From: Bacteroidota bacterium
Lineage (GTDB): Bacteria; Bacteroidota; Bacteroidia; Cytophagales; Cyclobacteriaceae
Assembly: GCA_018267215.1 (NCBI GenBank)
Contig: JAFDYX010000001.1
Span: 62,001 to 126,000, forward strand
DNA length: 64,000 nt
Direction: 5' to 3'
The position numbers were made by a program, and so were the translations under genes. Every line of letters begins with the position of its first letter. Positions within the stretch are counted from its first letter, which is position 1. This document shows, piece after piece, positions 1 to 9,500 of this stretch. The notes beneath the pieces were generated by a model. That model saw nothing but the letters and a program-made list of their open reading frames with translations. It was not told the origin of the DNA and ran no database searches.

Positions 1-235
1 CCTCACGCTGGCGCCACGGCTTTTCGCCATCGGTAGTCAAAAAATCCGTCCATCGCGAAAGCATATTGCCGCTCAGGTGGTGAACAATCAAAGCGATGCT
101 GTTGCTGGCCTGATTTGGTTTTGCCAACACTTCTTCATCGGTGAGCTGATCCATCGCTCCTTCTCCCAGCTTTTTGTAATACCGGAACAGTTTAATAGAA
201 CTTTCTAAAAATTCCTGCTCAAGAGGCTTCGACAT
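1..235 (-). CDS. DinB-like DUF1572 family protein (5' part only)
   Basis: The reverse strand encodes about 78 residues beginning MSKPLEQEFLES and running off the left edge, so only the N-terminus is visible. The segment with IVHHLSGNM followed by a WTDFL stretch matches the four-helix DinB/DUF1572 fold, whose conserved histidines bind a divalent metal; the family has no settled reaction. The ATG at 235 lies inside the last codons of the desaturase gene (17-base overlap), so the two are probably translated from one mRNA. Family call inferred from residue pattern; truncation prevents checking the other metal ligands. Confidence 0.6.
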   Translation of the reverse strand, partial: MSKPLEQEFLESSIKLFRYYKKLGEGAMDQLTDEEVLAKPNQASNSIALIVHHLSGNMLSRWTDFLTTDGEKPWRQRE

Positions 236-1199
236 TTTCTTCCGTTTTTTCTGTCCGCTCGTCTTTTGCCACAGGTGGGCGTGATTGATCGTATTGGCGT
301 TTCAATTCCTGCGCGTGTTTCTTGTCTTTCGAAAATTTGATGTGGTCGGGCACGCCTTTCAATTCCCAAATCAACCCGACTGCCTGAAAGCCGCGTAAAA
401 TATAATAGGTAACATCAATCTCCCACCAGAAAAAACCCTGGCGCGAGGCCACTTCATAATAATGGTGGTTGTTGTGCCATCCTTCGCCCATTGTCAGCAA
501 TGCCAGCCATACGCTGTTGCGCGATTCATCGCCAGTTTGGTAGCGCTGTCTGCCAAATTTGTGCATGATGGAGTTGATGGAGAACGTGCCGTGGTAAGTG
601 ATAACCGTGCTCAAAAAGAATCCGATAAACAAGGCAGAAAAACCGGCTGTTGAAAACATTGCGGTGATGCTGCCGCCATCTACGATACCGCCCAGCGCCA
701 TGATGACCAACGCCAAAGTTGTAGGCGCTACGAGATAGTGTTTGTTCAACCAAACCAACTCAGGGTATTTGGCATAATCGCCAATGGTTTTGTAATCTGT
801 CTCTTTAAAGTCGGGGCCCACGATCCAGCCTACATGCGAATACCAAAATCCGTAAATCTTCATTGAGTGCGGATCGGCCGGTGTGTCGCTGTAGCGGTGG
901 TGGTGGCGATGGTGGGCTGCCCACCACAGAGCGCCTTTTTGTGCTGACGTTTGCGCCATGAAGGCGATGACAAACTGAAACCAACGCGAAGTTTTATACG
1001 ATTTGTGGGCGAAGTAACGGTGGTATCCGCCTGTAATCCAGAACATGCGGAAGAAATAAAAGAATCCGCACAGGATCCAATCAAAAAGAGTAGCACCTGT
1101 AAATAATGCCCCTAACGGCAGCAGGTGAATCAGCAAAAAAGCGATCTCCTGTTTTAAGATCGGTTTTCTTCGCGCTTCGGGTTTTAAGGTAGCCTCCAT
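219..1199 (-). CDS. membrane fatty-acid (acyl-CoA delta-9 type) desaturase
   Basis: This is a 326-residue integral membrane di-iron desaturase that would introduce a cis double bond into saturated acyl chains and so tune membrane fluidity. All three histidine boxes are present: HRYFAH (H60, H65), HHRHH (from H96) and HNNHH (H242 to H246). Hydrophobic pairs lie near residues 18-55 and 155-205, as expected for the four-helix desaturase fold. The C-terminal 40 residues are charged. Stearoyl-CoA desaturase-like enzymes of this length are common in Bacteroidota; the physiological donor (CoA or ACP) cannot be told from sequence. It is followed, with overlap, by a DinB-like gene. Confidence 0.88.
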   Translation of the reverse strand: MEATLKPEARRKPILKQEIAFLLIHLLPLGALFTGATLFDWILCGFFYFFRMFWITGGYHRYFAHKSYKTSRWFQFVIAFMAQTSAQKGALWWAAHHRHHHRYSDTPADPHSMKIYGFWYSHVGWIVGPDFKETDYKTIGDYAKYPELVWLNKHYLVAPTTLALVIMALGGIVDGGSITAMFSTAGFSALFIGFFLSTVITYHGTFSINSIMHKFGRQRYQTGDESRNSVWLALLTMGEGWHNNHHYYEVASRQGFFWWEIDVTYYILRGFQAVGLIWELKGVPDHIKFSKDKKHAQELKRQYDQSRPPVAKDERTEKTEENVEAS

Positions 1200-1270
1200 A
1201 CTATTTCATTACTAAAAAATATCTTTTGTTTTAGAAAATCCCTTCTCCAGTTTGTGACAGCCCGGCTGAG

Positions 1271-1867
1271 TTAAGAAATCTGTTTCTTCAACTCATTGAC
1301 CAATTGAGCGGCATTGCCCTCGCACGCCTGACGAAAATTTTTTAATAGCGAAGAAGCCTCGGGCAGCGAGAAATGGATTTTGCCCGTTTCTTCGTTTAGT
1401 TTTTTTTTCGCCCGGCAAAACAACTGGCGGCAGTGGTCTTTCTTTTTATTGAAAGTTTGTTGCAGTTCATCGTAATCAAAATCAAAACCTTCTTTCAATA
1501 AATAAATGGCACGCTCCAATGGCTCTAATTTTGTTTGCAATACTTTAAAGGCATGTGCCAGATTAATGTCGAGGTCTATTTTAGAAAGATTGATTTCTTT
1601 AAAGCGTGTCAGCAATTCGGGTAAATGAAGATGGTCTAAATATTCTTCTTTCTTTTTACGCAACGAGTTGATGTGGTTCAGGCAGTTGTTGGTTACCGCG
1701 CGGATCAGATAGGCTTTTGTGTTCTCTATTTTTTTCTGATCTATACTGAGCCACTTCATAAATGTTTCTTGCACAATATCTTCTGCGTCTTCCTTGCAGC
1801 GCACCAAATTGTAGGCGATGGTGTGCAGCAGCGGCTGATAAAGCGTTATGGTCTGAGCCTGTGTCAT
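1271..1867 (-). CDS. ECF-type RNA polymerase sigma factor
   Basis: About 198 residues with the two ECF sigma regions. Region 2 holds the DAEDIVQETFMKW core motif used for core polymerase binding and -10 recognition. Region 4 is a helix-turn-helix near residues 130-175 containing LEPLERAIYLL and a following basic helix. The reading frame can be opened further with a TTG at 1879, but the ATG at 1867 gives MTQAQTITLY and lies 9 bases after a good -7 box (TACCTTTG), so I take 1867 as the start. No anti-sigma gene is adjacent. Target genes are unknown. Confidence 0.82.
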   Translation of the reverse strand: MTQAQTITLYQPLLHTIAYNLVRCKEDAEDIVQETFMKWLSIDQKKIENTKAYLIRAVTNNCLNHINSLRKKKEEYLDHLHLPELLTRFKEINLSKIDLDINLAHAFKVLQTKLEPLERAIYLLKEGFDFDYDELQQTFNKKKDHCRQLFCRAKKKLNEETGKIHFSLPEASSLLKNFRQACEGNAAQLVNELKKQIS

Positions 1868-1876
1868 GTGCGGGCA

Positions 1877-1884
1877 CAAAGGTA
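1877..1884 (-). promoter_or_regulatory. -7 promoter box of the ECF sigma gene
   Basis: TACCTTTG matches the Bacteroidota -7 consensus TAnnTTTG exactly and ends 9 bases before the ATG at 1867, so the leader would be only a few bases. No clear -33 TTTG is seen. Confidence 0.5.
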
Positions 1885-1933
1885 CGGCAAAAGGATGAAT
1901 GACTATGTATAAAAAAATGAATATCGAGTGGAA

Positions 1934-2929
1934 CTAATGATCGTCAGCCGGATAATAAATACCTGCTTTTACGCGGATGCGATCGAGTGTTTCCATTAAA
2001 AGAAGTGTGTCTGAAAATGGGCGAATGGGGCTTTCTGTCATTCCTTGCAAAAGACAATCGGTTGCGTGTTGGGCTTCGTATTCGTAGCCGTTTCCTTTGG
2101 CGGCTTCAAACGAGATAGTTTCCCGGGTGTCCACGATGCCCGGATAATATTCCAGGTTTGTGGTAGGCCCGTGAAAGCGGTGGGTGAGGAGGATGCGGCC
2201 GCAATCTCCACCGATGTCGGCAGCGGTGGCCAGATTAGAATGGAAAGTAGAAAAAAGCTGGGCGAGCGCTCCGCTGTGATAGCTAAACTGCACGGCACAT
2301 TGGCTGTCAGTTCCCTGATCGGAAAAAGTAGCGTGCGCCTCAATTTCATCCGGTCGGCCCAACAGATCCAGCACCAAAAAAATGGGATACACACCAATGT
2401 CGAGCAATGAGCCTCCGCCTAATTGGGGGTCGTAGATGCGCGGAGCAATGGGCCGTGTGGGAATGAAACCAAAGTTGGTCGCTATGTTTTGTATCGTTCC
2501 GATTTTGCCTTCGGCTATCATCTCTTTCATTTTTTGATAGTGCGGCAAAAATTTAGTCCAAAACGCTTCCATCAAAAAAACATTTTCGCGTTTGGCTGTT
2601 TCTATCATTTCTTTCGCTTGCTTGTAATTGATGGCGAAAGCTTTTTCGCACAGCACCGCTTTTTTATGTTTCAAACACAACAACGTATGCTCGTAATGAA
2701 AGGCATGGGGCGTGGCTATGTAAACAATATCTACTTCTGCGTTTTCAACCAATGCCTGATAGCTGCCGTGTTTATAGCGAACAGGAAAATCATGGGCAAA
2801 GGCATCGGCCGTTGACTGTTCTCTGGCAGCTACGGCTATGAGTTGGGCATTGGCTACCCACTTTAAATCACTTGCAAACTTGCGTGCAATTTTTCCGCAA
2901 CCGAGTATGCCCCAACGGATGGTTTTCAT
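1934..2929 (-). CDS. Gfo/Idh/MocA family oxidoreductase
   Basis: A 331-residue NAD(P)-dependent dehydrogenase of the GFO/IDH/MOCA family. The N-terminal Rossmann fold opens with WGILGCGKIARKFASDL (GxGxxA dinucleotide loop), followed by IATPHAFHYEH and the CEKAFA segment that corresponds to the usual EKP motif with the proline replaced by alanine. The C-terminal half is the family's alpha/beta substrate domain. The closest family type by pattern is trans-1,2-dihydrobenzenediol dehydrogenase-like or sugar oxidoreductases, but the substrate cannot be assigned. It starts 1 base after the mutS stop codon region and is probably co-transcribed with mutS. Confidence 0.8.
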   Translation of the reverse strand: MKTIRWGILGCGKIARKFASDLKWVANAQLIAVAAREQSTADAFAHDFPVRYKHGSYQALVENAEVDIVYIATPHAFHYEHTLLCLKHKKAVLCEKAFAINYKQAKEMIETAKRENVFLMEAFWTKFLPHYQKMKEMIAEGKIGTIQNIATNFGFIPTRPIAPRIYDPQLGGGSLLDIGVYPIFLVLDLLGRPDEIEAHATFSDQGTDSQCAVQFSYHSGALAQLFSTFHSNLATAADIGGDCGRILLTHRFHGPTTNLEYYPGIVDTRETISFEAAKGNGYEYEAQHATDCLLQGMTESPIRPFSDTLLLMETLDRIRVKAGIYYPADDH

Positions 2930-2930
2930 G

Positions 2931-5519
2931 TTACTTCTTTAACCTATTCAAAACCTCATTCAATTTCAACAGTGCTTCCACCGGGCTGATGGTGTTGATG
3001 TCTATTTTCCCTAACATCTCCTGCACTTCTTTCATTTTAGGGTCGGTTTCAAAAAGTGAAATTTGCTGACTGGCTTTGGGCAGCTCGTTCAATTTTTTCT
3101 TCGGATCGGCCTTGTGTTTTTCTTTTTCTAAGAAATGTAAAATTTCGTTGGCGCGCAGCACAATTTTATTGGGCATGCCTGCCAGTTGGGCTACATGTAT
3201 GCCAAAGCTGTGTTCGCTGCCGCCTTCTTTCAGCTTGCGCATGAAAATGATTTTGTCGCCAATTTCTTTTACGCTGACGTTAAAATTTTTCACACGGGGC
3301 AAATCTTCCGCCAGTTGGTTCAACTCGTGGTAGTGGGTGGCAAAAAGTGTTTTGGCGTGATGTGTTTGGTTGTGCAGATATTCCACAATACTCCACGCGA
3401 TGGATACGCCATCGTAGGTAGAAGTGCCGCGCCCGATTTCGTCCATCAGCACCAAGCTGCGATCGCTTAAGTTATTCAGGATGCTCGCTGTTTCGGTCAT
3501 TTCCACCATAAAAGTAGATTCGCCCCGCGAGAGGTTGTCGCTGGCGCCCACGCGCGTAAAAATTTTGTCAACGATGCCCACCAGCGCATGGCAGGCCGGC
3601 ACATAGCTGCCGATCTGTGCCATCAGCACGATCAATGCCGTTTGCCGCAGCAATGCCGACTTGCCCGCCATGTTGGGGCCGGTGATAATTAATATTTGCT
3701 GCGTGTCGTTGTCCAAGTAAATATCATTGGGCACATAGCTTTCGCCTGCGGGCAATTGTTTTTCTATCACCGGGTGACGCCCTTCTTGAATCGCTAACCG
3801 GGTAGAGTCGCTGATTTCAGGGCAGGAATATTTATTTGATTTGGCTACCGAGGCAAAAGAAAGCAAGCAATCCAACTCGGCTATGAGGCGTGCGTTTTGC
3901 TGGATGGGCGAAATAAATTCGGCCGTGGCGCGCACCAATTCAGCAAAGAGTTGCTGTTCGATAACAAAAAGTTTTTCTTCGGCATGCAGGATTTTTTCTT
4001 CATATACTTTCAGTTCTTCGGTGATGAATCGCTCGGCATTGGCCAGCGTTTGTTTGCGTATCCAATCGGGCGGCACTTTGTCTTTGTTGGCATGGCTCAC
4101 TTCAAGGTAGTAGCCAAATACTTTGTTGTACGAAACCTTCAATGAGTTGATACCGGTTCGCTCTACTTCGCGCTTTTGAATTTGCAATAGGTAGTCTTTC
4201 CCCGAAAAAGCAATGGCCCTCAGCTCATCTAACTCTGCATGGACATTGTTTTTAATAATGCCACCTTGATGCAACAACAGAGGCGCCTCGTCATTTAATT
4301 CGTTGTCAATTTTTTGAAGCAGAAAAGCGCAGGTATCAATTTGGTTTCCGGTTTTAACCAGTTCTTGCACGCCCGAGCTTAACAGCAATTCTTTTACCGG
4401 AGCGATGGCCTTCAGTGCGCGCTTCAACTGGAGCAGCTCGCGCGGGTTGACACGCCCGACAGCTACTTTAGAAATTAATCTTTCCAAATCTGCTATCTGA
4501 CGAAATTGTGTCGCTATGTTTTCGGCCAGGTCGGTCTGATCAAAAAAATGAGAAACAATTTTCAGGCGTTCTTCAATGCGGCTTTTTTCTTTCAGCGGAA
4601 GCACCATCCACTTGCGCAAGTTGCGCGACCCCATGGGCGTAATGGTTTGATCTAATACATGGATCAGCGGCACGCCTCCTTCGTGGGGCGAGTGAACCAA
4701 CTCCAAATTGCGAATGGTAAATTTATCGAGCCACACATATTGCTCTTCGTCCAACCGCGCGATGCCGGCTATGTGCTGCGTGTCTTTGTGCTCTGTTATT
4801 TCGAGGTAATGAAGCACTGCCCCAGAGGCCACGATGGCTTCGCTCATTTCTTCGATGCCAAAGCCTTTCAGGGTGGTGGTTTTAAATTGGTTTTGCAATT
4901 TTTCTTTGGCAAAATCGTAAGTATAAACCCAATCGTCCAACGTGAAGGTGGCCACTTTGTCATCAAACATTTCGTTCAGCTTTTCGCGATAGGCTTTGCT
5001 GTAAATAATTTCGGCCGGGGCAAAATTCTGAATCAGTTTCTGCACATAGTTTTCATTTCCCTGAGCGGCAAAAAACTCGCCCGTGCTGATATCTAAAAAT
5101 GAAATGCCCCAATTATTTTTAGCGATGTGGACGGAGGCCAGAAAGTTATTTTGCTTTTTTTCCAGCACGTTATCGTTAAAGGAAACTCCGGGCGTTACCA
5201 GTTCCGTTACGCCCCGCTTTACAATTCCTTTTACAAAACGCGGGTCTTCCAGTTGGTCGCAGATGGCTACGCGGTAGCCCGCGCGCACCAGCTTCGGCAA
5301 GTACGTGTCGAGGGCGTGGTGCGGAAAACCCGCCAGTGCAGTTTCCGCTGTCGAGCCATTGCCGCGTTTGGTCAGCACAATGTCCAGCACTTTGCTGGCC
5401 TTGATGGCGTCTTCGCCAAATGTTTCATAAAAATCGCCCACCCGAAAAAGCAACAAAGCCCCGGGGTATTTTGCCTTGATGGCATTGTATTGTTTTTGCA
5501 GGGGCGTTTCGCTGGCCAT
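2931..5519 (-). CDS. mutS: DNA mismatch repair protein MutS
   Basis: 862 residues, full length for MutS, which recognises mismatches and recruits MutL. The N-terminal mismatch-binding domain holds the Phe-X-Glu motif at F30-Y31-E32 (GDFYETF). The C-terminal ABC ATPase has Walker A GPNMAGKS near residue 615, the signature region SRGESTFMVEM, Walker B LVLMDEIGRGTS and the following H-loop (FATHYHEL). The ATG at 5519 lies 5 bases after a -7 box. The gene is divergent from cdaA across only 86 bases. mutL is not in the window. Confidence 0.97.
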   Translation of the reverse strand: MASETPLQKQYNAIKAKYPGALLLFRVGDFYETFGEDAIKASKVLDIVLTKRGNGSTAETALAGFPHHALDTYLPKLVRAGYRVAICDQLEDPRFVKGIVKRGVTELVTPGVSFNDNVLEKKQNNFLASVHIAKNNWGISFLDISTGEFFAAQGNENYVQKLIQNFAPAEIIYSKAYREKLNEMFDDKVATFTLDDWVYTYDFAKEKLQNQFKTTTLKGFGIEEMSEAIVASGAVLHYLEITEHKDTQHIAGIARLDEEQYVWLDKFTIRNLELVHSPHEGGVPLIHVLDQTITPMGSRNLRKWMVLPLKEKSRIEERLKIVSHFFDQTDLAENIATQFRQIADLERLISKVAVGRVNPRELLQLKRALKAIAPVKELLLSSGVQELVKTGNQIDTCAFLLQKIDNELNDEAPLLLHQGGIIKNNVHAELDELRAIAFSGKDYLLQIQKREVERTGINSLKVSYNKVFGYYLEVSHANKDKVPPDWIRKQTLANAERFITEELKVYEEKILHAEEKLFVIEQQLFAELVRATAEFISPIQQNARLIAELDCLLSFASVAKSNKYSCPEISDSTRLAIQEGRHPVIEKQLPAGESYVPNDIYLDNDTQQILIITGPNMAGKSALLRQTALIVLMAQIGSYVPACHALVGIVDKIFTRVGASDNLSRGESTFMVEMTETASILNNLSDRSLVLMDEIGRGTSTYDGVSIAWSIVEYLHNQTHHAKTLFATHYHELNQLAEDLPRVKNFNVSVKEIGDKIIFMRKLKEGGSEHSFGIHVAQLAGMPNKIVLRANEILHFLEKEKHKADPKKKLNELPKASQQISLFETDPKMKEVQEMLGKIDINTISPVEALLKLNEVLNRLKK

Positions 5520-5524
5520 GGCGG

Positions 5525-5532
5525 CAAATATA
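5525..5532 (-). promoter_or_regulatory. -7 promoter box of mutS
   Basis: TATATTTG matches TAnnTTTG and is followed by 5 bases and then the mutS ATG. The predicted transcript start therefore falls at or next to the start codon. Confidence 0.55.
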
Positions 5533-5593
5533 GACGAATACCCACATTGTGTGATGAGACTCTTTCTGTCAGAAAAAATTTTTTTGATTCTGT

Positions 5594-5601
5594 TATCTTT
5601 G
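5594..5601 (+). promoter_or_regulatory. -7 promoter box of cdaA
   Basis: TATCTTTG matches TAnnTTTG and sits exactly 4 bases before the cdaA ATG. It is back to back with the mutS box, the two being about 60 bases apart, so polymerases at the two promoters may interfere. No clear -33 element is seen. Confidence 0.55.
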
Positions 5602-5605
5602 ACTG

Positions 5606-6472
5606 ATGATTTTTCTTTTTCGGATCGGCTTTTTAGAGATCACATGGGTTGATTTAATCGACATCGGGCTGGTATCGGTTTTATTGTATCAACTTTATAA
5701 GCTGATTAAAGGAAGTATCGCGTTCAATATTTTTTTTGGCATCCTTTCTTTATACCTGATCTACCTGATTGTGCGTGCCGCCCAGATGGAGTTGCTGGCA
5801 AAAATCTTAGGCCAGTTTATGGGCGTGGGCGTGCTGGCCATGATCATTCTGTTTCAGTCGGAGATCCGTAAGTTTTTATTGCTCATTGGCCGCAGTGCCG
5901 AAATCAACCGCGACAGCATTATTAAATCTATCAACAATTTGCGGGGCGGCTATCACAGCGATTTTGATGTGCACCAACTGATGGAAGGCATTAAGACTTT
6001 GAAGATCACCCGCACGGGTGCCCTGCTGGTATTTTCGCGGGACACGGAGCAAAAATTTTACTGCGAAACCGGAGATTGGCTGGATGCCGAAGTAAACAAA
6101 CGGCTGATCATATCCATCTTTCAGAAGTCAAGCCCGCTGCACGATGGTGCCATTATTATTTATAAGGGAAGAATATTAGCTGCGCGGTGTGTGCTGCCTG
6201 TCAGCGAAAACGATCATCTCCCCCCGAATTTTGGCCTTCGCCACCGCTCGGCTATCGGCATGAGTGAAACTACCGATACACTGGTAATGGCCATCTCTGA
6301 AGAAACAGGCCGACTTATTTTGGCGCGCAACGGAAAATTTCTGCGTGGGCTGAAGTTAAAACAAGTAGAGCAAAAAATATTAGAATACCTGCATCACGCT
6401 GAACCTCCCAAGTGGGATGAAGTACCCATTGAACCCGAGCCGCAAGAGCCGGAAGAAGTAAAAGCGCACTGA
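5606..6472 (+). CDS. cdaA: CdaA-type diadenylate cyclase (c-di-AMP synthase)
   Basis: 288 residues. Three hydrophobic segments occupy about residues 15-85, followed by the DisA_N/DAC catalytic domain, which joins two ATP into cyclic di-AMP. The catalytic motifs are intact: DGA at 180-182 and RHRSA at 212-216 followed by IGMSE. The C-terminal tail is rich in proline and glutamate. c-di-AMP controls potassium and osmolyte transport and cell-wall homeostasis in the bacteria studied. It sits directly upstream of the WD40-caspase gene in the same direction (31 bases apart), so the two may share an mRNA. Confidence 0.93.
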   Translation: MIFLFRIGFLEITWVDLIDIGLVSVLLYQLYKLIKGSIAFNIFFGILSLYLIYLIVRAAQMELLAKILGQFMGVGVLAMIILFQSEIRKFLLLIGRSAEINRDSIIKSINNLRGGYHSDFDVHQLMEGIKTLKITRTGALLVFSRDTEQKFYCETGDWLDAEVNKRLIISIFQKSSPLHDGAIIIYKGRILAARCVLPVSENDHLPPNFGLRHRSAIGMSETTDTLVMAISEETGRLILARNGKFLRGLKLKQVEQKILEYLHHAEPPKWDEVPIEPEPQEPEEVKAH

Positions 6473-6503
6473 GTATTTGAAGTTCAAGGTCTAACTCACA
6501 GAA

Positions 6504-9500
6504 ATGAAATCCATCTTATTCTTTACGTTTTCTTTTTTATGTCTTTTTGCCTTCGGGCAAAACATGGAAACTGTTATTCAGCGCGGCCACGAGCTGGCAG
6601 TTATCTCAGTAGCAGTCAGCCCCGACAGCAATTATGTGGCTACGGGCAGCCGCGACAAAACGGCAAAGTTGTGGGAGTTGCGCACAGGGCGCGAAGTGCG
6701 AAGTTTTTTAGGCCATCAGTTTTCAGTTAACAGTTTGGAGTTTAGCAGCGATGGAAAATACCTGATCACCGGCAATGGCGATGCCACAGCAAAAATCTGG
6801 GAAGTGGCCACCGGCAAAGAGATACTTTCGGTTATGCCCGACAAAGAGCGGGTAACAGATGTGGCCTTTGACCCCAAAGGAAAATTTTTTGTTACCGTGG
6901 GCTTCGGACAAAAAGTGCGGGTGTGGGAGTTTCCCTCTCAAAAAAAAATTGCCGAGTGGGATGCTGATGGTTATGCCGGCTCAGGCGGACGGATTGCGCT
7001 GCGCATCAGCCCCGGAGGCGAATGGATTGCCGTAGGAGAAGACAATAGCACCGCAAACGTTTATGCTGTGGGCACATGGGAGAAAAAATTTACTTTTAAT
7101 TTTTCAGAATACGCTTCCTGTGGTGGCTGCTACACTTACGTGGATTTTTCGCCCGACAATCATTTTTTGCTCAAGGCATCACAAAACGGAGAAGTGGCTA
7201 CTTATAATTTGACTACCGGAAAATTAGACAAACGGTTTACTAAAAAAATCCAAGAACTGCGCTCGACAGTTTTTAGCCCTAACGGGAAATGGGTGGCTGC
7301 GTGTAATAAAAATGGTGTAACGATTTATGATGCCGTCAATGGTGATTCCGTCAAAACGATCAACCCAAATATTGAAGCAGACATTAACCAGGCAAAGTTT
7401 ACACTCGATAGCAAACAGCTGTTGTTGGCATGCGATAACAATGTCGTGCTGATTTATGATGTTGCCTCCGGAAAAAAAGTGAAAGAGCTAACAGGCTTCT
7501 TAAACCAGCGCGACAAAGGAGGCATTAACTACGACCCCAATTCATACTGGGATTCGCAGATTGCAAAATATGTACGCTACAAAAACAACTTGCTGCTGAC
7601 ACCCGATGGCAAAACGCTCATCAAAGGAAAGTTCGGCACGAAAGTAAAACAGTGGGATGTGGCCAGCGGAAAAAATGTAATGGACTTTGTCGGCCATGAA
7701 AAGGCAGTGCTGTGCTACGACCTGTCGCGCGATGGCAAAAAGTTGGTTACGGGCGGGGGCGATGGAAAAATTATAATATGGAATGTAGAAAAAGGAGATA
7801 CCCTGAAAACCATCCGGGCACATCGTCAGCCAATTTTTGATATACACTTTAATTCAAATGAAACCGAAGTAGCCTCCTCCAGTTGGGATGGCACGCTCGC
7901 TTCGTGGGATATAACTACAGGCCGGGCTGTTCATTACTTTGATTTTACCAACAACTCGGCTCTCAATTTTTTGTGGGGCGCCAACGACTTGTATTGGTTC
8001 GCCAGCCTCGGCAAAGAATTGAAGATGTTTGAACTGGACAGCAAAGAAGCCGTGCGCAATTTTGTTGGCCACACCGATGTGATCTCTTCGCTGCGGCTGA
8101 GCAGCAACAAACAACAAATTCTTTCCGCCAGTTGGGACGGCACCGTTCGGTTATGGAATATTGCCACCGGGTTGATGGAACAAAAATTTGTAGGCCACCA
8201 GGGCGCTGCCCACATAGCTATTTTCGGGGCTGACGGAAAAACAATTTATTCTGCTGGTGCAGACCGGCAAATCCGGGTGTGGGATGTGGCTACTGCCAAA
8301 ATAATCCGCACGTTTGATGGGCATAAGTCGGAGGTAACAGCTTTGCTTCTCAGCCCCGACAACAAAATGCTCATCAGCCACAGCATAGATGGCGCCATCA
8401 AATTTTGGGACTTAAATTCCGGCAAAGAATTTTTTGAGCATATCCACTTCGGTGAAAAAGATTGGATGGTAACAAATCCCGAAGGGTACTTCAACGGAAC
8501 CGACCAGGCCAGACGATTCATCCATTTTGTAAACGGCACGAAAACTTATTCGGTAGATCAATTTTTTGAAGAATATTTCCGCCCCGATTTGCTACCGAAG
8601 ATTTTTCAAAACCGGGGAGGCGATGGAACTCAAGGGCTGAACGAGAAATTAAAAAAATCGCCACCACCGCAAGTAAAGATTGCCTGGCAGCCGACAACCG
8701 ATCCATCCAAAGCAGATGTGTATGTGCGGCTCACCGATAGCGGAAGCGGTGTAGAAAATTTTAAACTCTATCACAACGGCAAGCGCGTAGCCACCACTGA
8801 TTTTGTTTTGCCCTCCGGAAAAGATCAATCGGCTACCTATCGTACTACGATCAATTTAATCGGTGGCTCCAATCAGTTCTCTGCCGCTGCCAGCAACAAA
8901 GACAAAATAGAATCAGATCCTGTTTCTGTTGAAACATTTTTTGATCGCCCCGATAAAAACGCCACCTGCTATGTACTGGCAGTGGGCATCAACCAATATA
9001 AAAATCCACGAATGTTATTGAACTATGCCAAACCAGATGCAGAGTCTTTTGGAAAAACTCTGAAAGAAAAGGGTACGCTCTTCAAGCAGGTTGAGTTAGA
9101 TGTGTTGTACGATGCAGAGGCAACGCAAGCCAGCATTCTGGCTAAGTTGGATGCGCTATCAAAAAAAATCAATCCGGCCGATGTGTTCATTTTTTATTAT
9201 GCAGGCCATGGCAGCATGGTGGACGACCGCTTTTTTTTCATCCCGAGCGAGAGCTCCAGATTATACGATTTGAGTTCGTTGAAGAAAGAAGCCATCGAAG
9301 CTTCGGCTCTGCAAGAAAAATTTAAAAACATCCGAGCCCTCAAACAATTGATTGTGATGGACGCCTGCCAAAGCGGTGGGTCAGTGGAGTTGCTCGCCAC
9401 TCGCGGGGCTTCGGAAGAAAAGGCTATCGCCCAACTTTCGCGCAGTGCCGGCATCCATGTCATGGCTTCGGCCGGCAGCGAGCAGTTTGCGGCAGAGTTT

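Noticed and set aside
4659-5096. 145-codon plus-strand frame opposite mutS
   Set aside because: Lies wholly inside the mutS coding sequence, no promoter box, composition typical of an antisense shadow.
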